Shown: positions 1-5,556 of the stretch, one piece after another | How the letters are laid out: every line of letters starts with the position of its first letter | Position numbering within the stretch: the stretch's first letter is position 1 | Origin: Candidatus Sigynarchaeota archaeon | GTDB lineage: Archaea > Asgardarchaeota > Lokiarchaeia > Sigynarchaeales > Sigynarchaeaceae | Direction: 5' to 3' | Length of the DNA stretch: 8,365 bases | Assembly (NCBI GenBank): GCA_030587525.1 | Contig: JAUQYW010000730.1 | Coordinates: 1 to 8,365, forward strand | The notes under the pieces: generated by a model | Told to the model about the DNA's origin: nothing | What the model saw: only the letters and a program-made list of their open reading frames with translations | The model's database searches: none | Made by a program: the position numbers and the translations under genes

Positions 1-597
1 GCCTGAAAAGGCCTGCATCGGCCTAGCATCCCTGGAAGGCGATCCTTCCGGCCACATGACGAAATACTTGTTCTTCTGCTGGATGGCGCGGATCATCTTT
101 TCGACCATGACATCCCGGGTGCCACGTCGGGTCACGAAATTGTAGATTCTCTCCAAGAAATCTGCAAAAAAGCCATTGCCGACATCCGTGAAGACACCCA
201 CCGGTTCCTTGAATGCCCCGAGGAAATACATGACATCGTTGTCGCCGTTATGTAACAAGTAAAAAATGGCGCCATTTTTCGAGATGTTTTCCGTGCCACG
301 GATCTCCAGGCGATGCACGACCCTCAAATAGACGTGCACGAACCCCATGACGGCCCGATACCAAATCCAGCGGTGCCGGGGGACATGGAAAGCCTTCAAG
401 AACCGCGTGAGCAGCGAGTGGATGAATCCCTCTGGATGGTGTTGCCTCGCATACCGGTGTTCCCGGTCTTCCTTGGATTCGACGGGCAGCGGGATCCTCA
501 CGTGCATCCACGATCTCAACCGTGGGAACGGGATTTCGCTCGCTGCGGGTTCGTTACTTTCCATCATTTCGATCGACCGGGCTCGAAGGATTACCAT
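1..597 (-). CDS. PlsC-like 1-acylglycerol-phosphate acyltransferase family protein, partial (C-terminus beyond left edge)
   Basis: The minus-strand frame from ATG at 597 is open to base 1 (199 residues) and has no stop, so the C-terminus is missing. Two acyltransferase signatures are visible. The H-x4-D catalytic motif is HNGDND (His116, Asp121). The P-E-G block is MWPEGSPSRD (182-190), followed by F-S-G at 197-199, which fits the phosphate-binding motif III (F-PEG-T/S-R...F--G). Between them lies an Arg-rich stretch, FVTRRGTRD (154-162), where family motif II usually sits. The N-terminal 75 residues are basic and not recognised. Family members move acyl groups from acyl-CoA or acyl-ACP to a glycerolipid or another alcohol at the membrane; the substrate here is unknown. 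A TATA-like box lies at 625-633 and there is no Shine-Dalgarno, so the message is probably leaderless or nearly so; an ATG pair at 567-562 is the alternative start. The gene follows the glycosidase by 68 bases and seems to have its own promoter. Confidence 0.8.
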   Translation of the reverse strand, partial: MVILRARSIEMMESNEPAASEIPFPRLRSWMHVRIPLPVESKEDREHRYARQHHPEGFIHSLLTRFLKAFHVPRHRWIWYRAVMGFVHVYLRVVHRLEIRGTENISKNGAIFYLLHNGDNDVMYFLGAFKEPVGVFTDVGNGFFADFLERIYNFVTRRGTRDVMVEKMIRAIQQKNKYFVMWPEGSPSRDARPMQAFSG

Positions 598-624
598 GAA
601 GCAACATTAAAAGGATTATAGTGC

Positions 625-633
625 GTTTTTAAA
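625..633 (-). promoter_or_regulatory. TATA-like box for the acyltransferase gene
   Basis: The minus strand reads TTTAAAAAC here, centred about 32 bases before the ATG at 597. With archaeal TATA-to-start-site spacing of about 25, transcription would begin near 604, giving a leader of a few bases at most. A second AT stretch (CTATAATCC) lies just downstream but is too close to the ATG to be the main box. It is inferred from sequence only. Confidence 0.45.
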
Positions 634-665
634 CCATGGGTTGCCACCCGGCGTTCTCGTTTCAA

Positions 666-2219
666 TCACGTTCTCGCATTTTTTATGCTCCGGCGCAACG
701 TCATGAGCCCCGTGATGGAAAGCAACCCCAGCGAAAGCCCGAGCAAGATCCAGAAGATGATGCCGAGAGCATCCGCCCCGGGAATGATTATGCAGTTTGC
801 ACCAACGGGACAGTCGATGACGAGCAGGATAGGCTCGTATCCGATATCGATAACTATTGAATCCGACGATGGCATCAAATCCGTCACGCCGGGTGATGCA
901 TAATCATGCAACGATGCACGAGTGATCGCCGTGTTGAACTGCAGCCTCGTGGGAACCCGGCCGGCATTGTACGGGTTCCACGCGACCACGATCCACCGCT
1001 CCAATCCGCCGTAGAGATGCTGGTCCTTGGCGACTATCCCCGTGATAGGGCGGGGCACTTGCACGGGCATCAAGTCGACGTGACCATTGCCAAGGTAGCG
1101 GTTCGTCCAATTCCACGCGTAAGCCGCAGGCTTCCACGTGCCATTTATGTATATGATGCCCATGTGCTCAGCCCCGATGGCATTAAAAACGCCTGGATAT
1201 TCATTATCCTGATATTCATACCAGATCAAGCCATCCAGAAGCCACGACGTGGCAATGGTAGTTTGCTTCACGACGAGGGCAGCGAATTCACGCTGGACGT
1301 TGACAATTCCCCCGCCGAATCCATCTCTCATGCTATCCGTGTCAGAACCAATCTCGGTAATCCAATGCCTTGCTCCTTGTTTCGTCGTCCAATTATACTT
1401 GCTCAAGATTTCATCATATCTCGAAAGGCTGAGGGCCAGGTCTTCGGGCACGCCATTGTACGGGTGGAATGCGATGCCGATGAAAAGGTCCTTCACGGTA
1501 TCATAGCCTGGGACATCTGCCGGCGTCATGGTGATGTTTTTCATCAAAGCGTCGAGGAAAGCATGTTCATTCGCGCCGCCAAGCCCGCCAACGAGGACTT
1601 CCAGCGAGTTATTGATTAGCTTGATCGTCCGCGCCGCCGTGATGAGGATCAAGAAGAAATCGTCCCACGACGCGTTCTCCGCTACCCCGTAAAAATTGTT
1701 AGGCTCGTTCCACACTTCCCACAAGTTCATGTGGTTCTGGTATTCCGTGACGGTCTCGTTCACGAATCGTTGCCAGAGCGATATGTTCGCGGGAGGGATG
1801 TACACGCCGCTGACGGGGTCAAGCCACCCGGTCGAATAATCCAGAATCGGTAAAATCTTGATCCCCAACGAGGTCATATTGTCGGTGAACTTCTGGTATC
1901 TGTCGTCCAGGTTATGCAAGTTCGTGAAATTATCGATCGCGCTAGTTTGAAACCAGCCCCATGGCCAATCATTTCGACTCCAGCCGGAATAGGTTCGCGA
2001 TATCGCCGATGAGTCTATATTAGTCGCGTTTTCCAATTCACCATGGCAGACACCATAAGCGCGTCCGATGGGGTGTTGTTGCTCGACTAGGAAGACCGGG
2101 CCTATTTGACCCGTGCTCGCGCCATCATCGCCCGCTGCCATGCTAATAGGCACAAGACCCAAGATTGTGAAAGCCATTAATATAATCGAAAGAAAAATCT
2201 TGATTTTTGTCGTTTGCAT
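666..2219 (-). CDS. Secreted, C-terminally membrane-anchored clan GH-A glycoside hydrolase
   Basis: This 517-residue protein probably cleaves a glycan outside the cell. It begins with a signal peptide (basic MQTTKIK, hydrophobic core to about residue 28, likely cleavage after SMAA). The catalytic barrel spans roughly 50-370. WEVWNEPN (167-174) carries the Asn-Glu-Pro acid/base signature with Glu172, and WITEIG (286-291) supplies the likely nucleophile Glu289. These mark a retaining clan GH-A enzyme of GH39/GH5 type; the exact family and substrate cannot be read here. A beta-rich segment (about 385-470) resembles the C-terminal sandwich of such enzymes. A Cys pair (470, 476) precedes a membrane helix (about 484-507) and a basic tail, so the enzyme faces outward. 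Eleven N-X-S/T sequons suggest heavy N-glycosylation. I chose ATG 2219 over the in-frame ATG at 2249 because GGGAGG lies 8 bases before it and the signal peptide then starts cleanly. It lies one base after the stop of the upstream membrane-protein gene. Confidence 0.85.
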   Translation of the reverse strand: MQTTKIKIFLSIILMAFTILGLVPISMAAGDDGASTGQIGPVFLVEQQHPIGRAYGVCHGELENATNIDSSAISRTYSGWSRNDWPWGWFQTSAIDNFTNLHNLDDRYQKFTDNMTSLGIKILPILDYSTGWLDPVSGVYIPPANISLWQRFVNETVTEYQNHMNLWEVWNEPNNFYGVAENASWDDFFLILITAARTIKLINNSLEVLVGGLGGANEHAFLDALMKNITMTPADVPGYDTVKDLFIGIAFHPYNGVPEDLALSLSRYDEILSKYNWTTKQGARHWITEIGSDTDSMRDGFGGGIVNVQREFAALVVKQTTIATSWLLDGLIWYEYQDNEYPGVFNAIGAEHMGIIYINGTWKPAAYAWNWTNRYLGNGHVDLMPVQVPRPITGIVAKDQHLYGGLERWIVVAWNPYNAGRVPTRLQFNTAITRASLHDYASPGVTDLMPSSDSIVIDIGYEPILLVIDCPVGANCIIIPGADALGIIFWILLGLSLGLLSITGLMTLRRSIKNART

Positions 2220-2220
2220 A

Positions 2221-3525
2221 TCAAACGCCTCCCTTTTTCCTATTAACATAAACGTGCATTATATTCGAGATGATGGATAGTCCCGTGAACAGCCATCCCA
2301 ATGCAACGACGCTAGCAGTAACGATGGATGCCTCGCTATCGCCGAATTCCCAGCTATAAATCATTGACGTGCCCTCCACGAGCATGATGACCACGAAGAT
2401 GGCAAGCAATAATCCCGCGAAGAAAAGCCGGCCAAACGCCAGACCTGCATCGGGATCGTATGTCCGGCCATCGGATAAACGATCCAGAGCGGTTGCGACT
2501 GCCGGCATGCACGAGACCGAGGCCAGAAGAACCATCACGAGATATCCCCACGACTTGAAAAAAAAATTCGCATCACTCGAGGGGAAAAGCACAAGTATCC
2601 CCACGATGATCACGTTCACGACACCGCCAATGGCGAGGCCAATGATGTTGCAAAGCGACACTCTTGAACTCGTGAACGATAGTTTTTTCGTCTTGATACG
2701 GAGCATCAAGAAAGATACCGCGCATGCGGCGATCACGCCGCCAAGCAAAACGAGCGGGAACCAATAGCCCGGGGCATATCTCTCCCGCTGGAAGTTGAAG
2801 GAGAGCAGCAACAACGGCAATATCGCAAAGAGCACCCCTGCCCAGTTTCCGAGACGGGCGGATATGTCGAGATACAATGGCTTTTTTTGCATTGATGCAA
2901 GACTTTTCTGTTCCACATCGTTCTCCAGCGCTTTTACATGCCAGTTTTTATAAATGTTGAGAAAGGCTGACAATAGCCAAATTATCGCTGAAGGTAACAA
3001 ATACATGGTCCAACCGAAGTACGTGGCAAGGAGCAATCCGGCTCCTGAAATTAATAGACCCGTGCCAACGGCGATGATATGGATAGACGGATTTGAGGGT
3101 GTCTTTGAATCGCGGTCGAAGGCGATGGTTCGTATGCCCAAGCATAATGCGGTGCACACGATCGTGGATTGAATCCACGCTCCCGAGAACGTCACCACCG
3201 TGTCGTTGATCCACACAAAGAGGTTGTCCGGCATGATCGTTGCGGGCCATATCACCAACATCAAGGCCTGGCTTGCTGCTCCTATTGAAAGGCACCACGT
3301 GGTACCCAGTATCGTGAAATTTGATCGTGGGAACTTGAACCATAAAAGTGATATCAGCACGGGAACCAAGAGCCACAAAATTATAATAGCAACCCAATCA
3401 AGAACCCCCGGGTACTTTAATGAACGCTGTAACGTGAGTGCTTGTGAAACTAGAATGCTGATGGCAGCTGAAAGGTGCAGATAGCTCGGGAATGATCCCG
3501 TGTGCATCGAGAAGAGACGTGGCAT
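2221..3525 (-). CDS. Polytopic (about 12-helix) membrane protein with two similar six-helix halves, function unknown
   Basis: I do not recognise the family. The 434 residues hold about twelve hydrophobic helices: near 15-32, 41-63, 70-93, 108-131, 147-169, 173-192, 226-243, 253-275, 288-314, 324-346, 362-390 and 398-427. A hydrophilic loop (193-225) lies in the middle. The halves look duplicated. QR-x4-PG at 33-40 is matched by QR-x4-PG at 246-253, C-x2-IG at 78-82 by C-x2-IG at 292-296, a conserved P...W at 94/105 by 315/326, and AFDR (135-138) by ALDR (346-349), all at an offset of about 211-221. There is no signal peptide, ATPase motif or obvious catalytic motif. It could be a transporter, a flippase-like protein or a scaffold. 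Its stop lies one base before the secreted glycosidase, suggesting a joint role at the cell surface. The start at 3525 fits a TATA box at 3547-3555 with a leaderless message; Met7 (3507) is the alternative. Confidence 0.8.
   Translation of the reverse strand: MPRLFSMHTGSFPSYLHLSAAISILVSQALTLQRSLKYPGVLDWVAIIILWLLVPVLISLLWFKFPRSNFTILGTTWCLSIGAASQALMLVIWPATIMPDNLFVWINDTVVTFSGAWIQSTIVCTALCLGIRTIAFDRDSKTPSNPSIHIIAVGTGLLISGAGLLLATYFGWTMYLLPSAIIWLLSAFLNIYKNWHVKALENDVEQKSLASMQKKPLYLDISARLGNWAGVLFAILPLLLLSFNFQRERYAPGYWFPLVLLGGVIAACAVSFLMLRIKTKKLSFTSSRVSLCNIIGLAIGGVVNVIIVGILVLFPSSDANFFFKSWGYLVMVLLASVSCMPAVATALDRLSDGRTYDPDAGLAFGRLFFAGLLLAIFVVIMLVEGTSMIYSWEFGDSEASIVTASVVALGWLFTGLSIISNIMHVYVNRKKGGV
2228..2233 (-). 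promoter_or_regulatory. Shine-Dalgarno of the glycoside hydrolase gene
   Basis: The minus strand reads GGGAGG, 8 bases before ATG 2219. It is embedded in the last codons (Lys-Gly-Gly-Val) of the upstream membrane-protein gene, whose stop ends at 2221. This fits translational coupling and decides the start at 2219. It is the only strong Shine-Dalgarno I see in the window; the glmU-like gene has a weaker one. Confidence 0.75.
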
Positions 3526-3546
3526 GTGTTATAGTTCCGCGAAGGG

Positions 3547-3555
3547 GATAAATAA
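3547..3555 (-). promoter_or_regulatory. TATA box of the membrane protein-glycosidase operon
   Basis: The minus strand reads TTATTTATC, centred 26 bases before the ATG at 3525. That places the transcription start on or next to the start codon, so the operon message is probably leaderless. No Shine-Dalgarno precedes the ATG, which agrees. Confidence 0.6.
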
Positions 3556-3671
3556 CTGCATCAAAGATCCGAGCGCAACTCCCGATGATCTAGCCGGTTT
3601 TTAGGCCAAGACCCACGTTATTGGAAACAATATGATGTTGATTCGCGATTGAAAACATGGCGTGGGGAAAG

Positions 3672-3679
3672 TTCATAAT
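3672..3679 (+). promoter_or_regulatory. Possible TATA-like box for the 224-residue protein gene
   Basis: TTCATAAT preceded by the purine run GGGGAAAG, which could serve as a BRE, is centred about 27 bases before ATG 3703. This spacing fits a leaderless message and supports ATG 3703 over the in-frame TTG at 3679, which would lie inside the box. The match to a TATA consensus is poor. Confidence 0.35.
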
Positions 3680-3702
3680 TGCTCTTGTGGATACATCAAT
3701 TC

Positions 3703-4377
3703 ATGGCTGGAGTGCCTGGTTTTCAAGATTTTCTTGCGAAGCTCGACAAGGTTTCGGCATCGCAGATGAGCGATGATGTAAAAAACAAAGCATTCAAACT
3801 TCGGATGATGGTTTTCGACACGGCAAACGTCAAGAAAAACATCAAGGAGATTCTCCAGCTTGAATACGAATTACTCTTCGAAAATCCGTACGCGGACAAG
3901 TCTCCTATCATACTTTTTGATTCGCTAACCAATGCAGTTCATCCCAAAAAGGCAATAACGGAATCAAAAATTTATTTTCATCAATTACGTCCCGACATCA
4001 TCGTGGAGGAACTGTTTCATTACAGCCTTTATTACGAGTTTGGGAATGCCGTGCTGAAGGAAAAACATCGCCTGGAGAACGATGACATCGATTTTTTCAA
4101 CCGGAAAATGAAGGTTATCCAGCATTTTATCGTTTCTGGCATCTTGAACATAATAACTCCTGAATATCAGGAGAAAAATCTTGAGCCGAAACGAAAAAGC
4201 CGTCTCGAAGCACAAGGTGCAACACTTCAGGATCTAATATATTTTAACGGAATCCCTTCATTCGGTGAGGTAAGGAATCTCGTCAAAGCCCTTCTCCAGG
4301 TGGATTCATTACCCGATTTTTTGGAGGGGCCACGGGGCTTGATCTTTCGCTATCGTCCCCCGCCTCCGTCTCGATGA
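3703..4377 (+). CDS. Hypothetical soluble protein with an E-E-x-x-H helix
   Basis: I do not recognise this 224-residue protein. It has no signal peptide or membrane helix, so it is probably cytoplasmic. Residues 1-60 look helical and charged. A strand-like segment (about 67-92, IILFDSL then KIYFHQL) leads into a helix with EELFHYSLYYE (102-112). An acidic pair, a histidine four residues after the first Glu, and another acid six residues on recall metal-binding helices of zinc peptidase-like or DNA-toxin-linked families, but the canonical HExxH is absent and this is only a resemblance. Further helices follow (about 125-153), and the C-terminus ends in a short RPPPPSR tail. ATG 3703 was chosen because it sits about 27 bases after a TATA-like box; an upstream in-frame TTG at 3679 would add eight residues. 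It lies divergently from the membrane operon and 102 bases before the aldolase gene, which has its own box. Confidence 0.7.
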   Translation: MAGVPGFQDFLAKLDKVSASQMSDDVKNKAFKLRMMVFDTANVKKNIKEILQLEYELLFENPYADKSPIILFDSLTNAVHPKKAITESKIYFHQLRPDIIVEELFHYSLYYEFGNAVLKEKHRLENDDIDFFNRKMKVIQHFIVSGILNIITPEYQEKNLEPKRKSRLEAQGATLQDLIYFNGIPSFGEVRNLVKALLQVDSLPDFLEGPRGLIFRYRPPPPSR

Positions 4378-4414
4378 CGATGCAATCGCCATCTGAATAG
4401 ATTGACGAGAAGAG

Positions 4415-4422
4415 ATTTATAC
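4415..4422 (+). promoter_or_regulatory. TATA-like box of the aldolase gene
   Basis: ATTTATAC after the purine run GAAGAG lies about 60 bases before ATG 4480. Transcription would start near 4443-4446, leaving a leader of about 35 bases that contains a weak Shine-Dalgarno-like AAAGGT (4466-4471). Confidence 0.45.
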
Positions 4423-4479
4423 CAGTCTGTCATTTTTTCCATTAACGAAGCGACATTGTGCTGCAAAAGGTCGAAGAAA

Positions 4480-5457
4480 ATGGTATCTTGGAAAGAATTG
4501 GGGCTTGCTTCTCAAAAGGCGATGCTCCAGAAGGCACTGAAAGAAGGTTATGCTGTTCCGGGTTACAATTTCAACAACATGGAACAACTCCAAGCAATTT
4601 TAACCGGCTGCGTGAAATCGCAATCGCCGGTCATCTTGCAAGTCTCGAAGGGCGCCCGTGAATATGCAAATGGCACGCTCTTGCGATATATGGCCGAGGG
4701 CGGCGTGAAGATGGCCAATGAGCTCGCGGACTCGCTCAAGTTGAAGCACATTCCCATATCGCTCCACCTCGATCACGGCGAGGATTTCGAGATCTGCAAG
4801 GCTTGCATCGACAACGGCTTCAGCTCGGTGATGATCGACAAGTCGCACGATCCCATCGAGAAGAACATCGAGGAAACGAAGAAGGTCGTCGAGTACGCGC
4901 GCAAATTCGATGTACAAGTCGAAGGCGAGCTTGGCATTCTCGCGGGCAAGGAAGACAACGTCCAAGCCGACAAGACGACTTACACCCGTCCAGAAGACGT
5001 GGAAAAATTTGCGAAGGGAACTGGCGTCGATTCGCTCGCGATCGCGATCGGCACGAGCCACGGAGCATACAAGTTCAAGCCCGGCCAAAAAGCCGAGCTA
5101 CAGCTCGATATCCTGAGCGAGGTTCGCAAGCGCCTTCCCAAACTGCCGATCGTCCTTCATGGTGCATCATCGGTGCTCACCCAGTATGTCGACATGATCA
5201 ACAAGTTTGGCGGGAAGATGGAGAATGCCATTGGCGTTCCCGAGGAACAGCTCCGGAAGGCCGCGTCGATGGGCGTGTGCAAGATCAACATCGATTCTGA
5301 CGGCCGCCTCGTGGTCACTGCCATCATCCGGAAGACTTTTGCCGAGAAACCAGGTGAATTTGATCCCCGAAAATACTTGGGACCAGCACGTGATGAGCTC
5401 ATCAAGATGATCATGGACAAGAACAAGACCGTGCTCGGTTCCACGAACCGGGCCTAA
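4480..5457 (+). CDS. fba: Class II fructose-1,6-bisphosphate aldolase (class IIB, Thermus/Helicobacter type)
   Basis: This zinc-dependent enzyme reversibly cleaves fructose 1,6-bisphosphate to dihydroxyacetone phosphate and glyceraldehyde 3-phosphate, in the cytoplasm. The 325 residues match the family length. VPGYNFNN (27-34) is the N-terminal substrate loop. HLDHGEDFE (96-104) holds catalytic Asp98 and zinc ligand His99. VEGELG (147-152), GTSHGAYK with zinc ligand His194, LHGASS with zinc ligand His227, and INIDSDGR (269-276) with Asn270/Asp272 follow in order. The end, FDPRKYLGPAR...LGSTN, is typical of class IIB. The usual Thr in NIDTD-like motifs is Ser here. ATG 4480 was chosen because the family N-terminus begins just after it; an in-frame TTG at 4402 would add 26 atypical residues and overlap the promoter. 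A tagatose-bisphosphate specificity is less likely but not excluded. Many archaea use a class I aldolase or the bifunctional FBP aldolase/phosphatase instead, so a bacterial origin is plausible. Confidence 0.92.
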   Translation: MVSWKELGLASQKAMLQKALKEGYAVPGYNFNNMEQLQAILTGCVKSQSPVILQVSKGAREYANGTLLRYMAEGGVKMANELADSLKLKHIPISLHLDHGEDFEICKACIDNGFSSVMIDKSHDPIEKNIEETKKVVEYARKFDVQVEGELGILAGKEDNVQADKTTYTRPEDVEKFAKGTGVDSLAIAIGTSHGAYKFKPGQKAELQLDILSEVRKRLPKLPIVLHGASSVLTQYVDMINKFGGKMENAIGVPEEQLRKAASMGVCKINIDSDGRLVVTAIIRKTFAEKPGEFDPRKYLGPARDELIKMIMDKNKTVLGSTNRA

Positions 5458-5477
5458 TCCTCTATTTCTATACCTTT

Positions 5478-5497
5478 GTATAAAAACCTTTTAAATC
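5478..5497 (+). promoter_or_regulatory. Tandem TATA-like boxes upstream of the glmU-like gene
   Basis: GTATAAAAACC (5478-5488) is followed directly by TTTTAAATC (5489-5497). Either would place transcription start near 5507-5520, giving a leader of about 37-50 bases. A third AT-rich stretch (TTTTATGTTTAA, 5533-5544) would instead give a leaderless message. The T/C-rich stretch at 5458-5477, right after the aldolase stop, may help end that transcript. Confidence 0.5.
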
Positions 5498-5545
5498 AAA
5501 GCTTGTTTGAATTCCCTTGAATGACATCTTTGTTTTATGTTTAAC

Positions 5546-5550
5546 GGGGT
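5546..5550 (+). promoter_or_regulatory. Weak Shine-Dalgarno of the glmU-like gene
   Basis: GGGGT lies six bases before ATG 5557. It is an imperfect match to the anti-Shine-Dalgarno but at the right distance, which fits a leadered message from the tandem boxes upstream. Confidence 0.35.
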
Positions 5551-5556
5551 CACTTC

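Larger units (their letters stand above)
3526..3702. other. Divergent intergenic promoter region
   Basis: These 177 bases separate the minus-strand operon from the plus-strand gene at 3703. They hold a TATA box for each direction (3547-3555 minus, 3672-3679 plus), leaving about 115 bases between for regulators. I see no clear operator repeat, RNA gene or small open frame in it. A short G/C pair around a T-run at 3593-3606 is too weak to call a hairpin. Confidence 0.5.

Noticed and set aside
313..621. Plus-strand open frames at 313-621
   Set aside because: They are antisense to the acyltransferase gene, whose H-x4-D and P-E-G motifs show which strand is coding.
906..1619. A 237-codon open frame on the plus strand inside the glycosidase gene
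   Set aside because: It is antisense to a gene with intact catalytic motifs, signal peptide and anchor; its product shows no recognisable domain and no promoter precedes it.
2220..2249. Upstream ATG 2249 for the glycosidase
   Set aside because: It would overlap the membrane-protein gene by 29 bases, lacks a Shine-Dalgarno, and puts a charged ten-residue stretch before the signal peptide.
3592..3606. Possible hairpin with a T-rich loop in the divergent region
   Set aside because: Only about three base pairs form; neither gene ends here, so a terminator makes no sense.
4006..4038. Calling the 224-residue protein a zinc peptidase
   Set aside because: The motif is EELFH, not HExxH, and no second ligand site is clear, so only a resemblance is reported.
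4402..4479. N-terminal extension of the aldolase from TTG 4402
   Set aside because: It contains the TATA-like box, adds 26 residues unlike the family and begins with a rare codon.
4803..5300. A 165-codon plus-strand frame and several minus-strand frames inside the aldolase gene
   Set aside because: They overlap a full-length aldolase with all catalytic residues; the products are Arg/Ser-rich low-complexity shadows.
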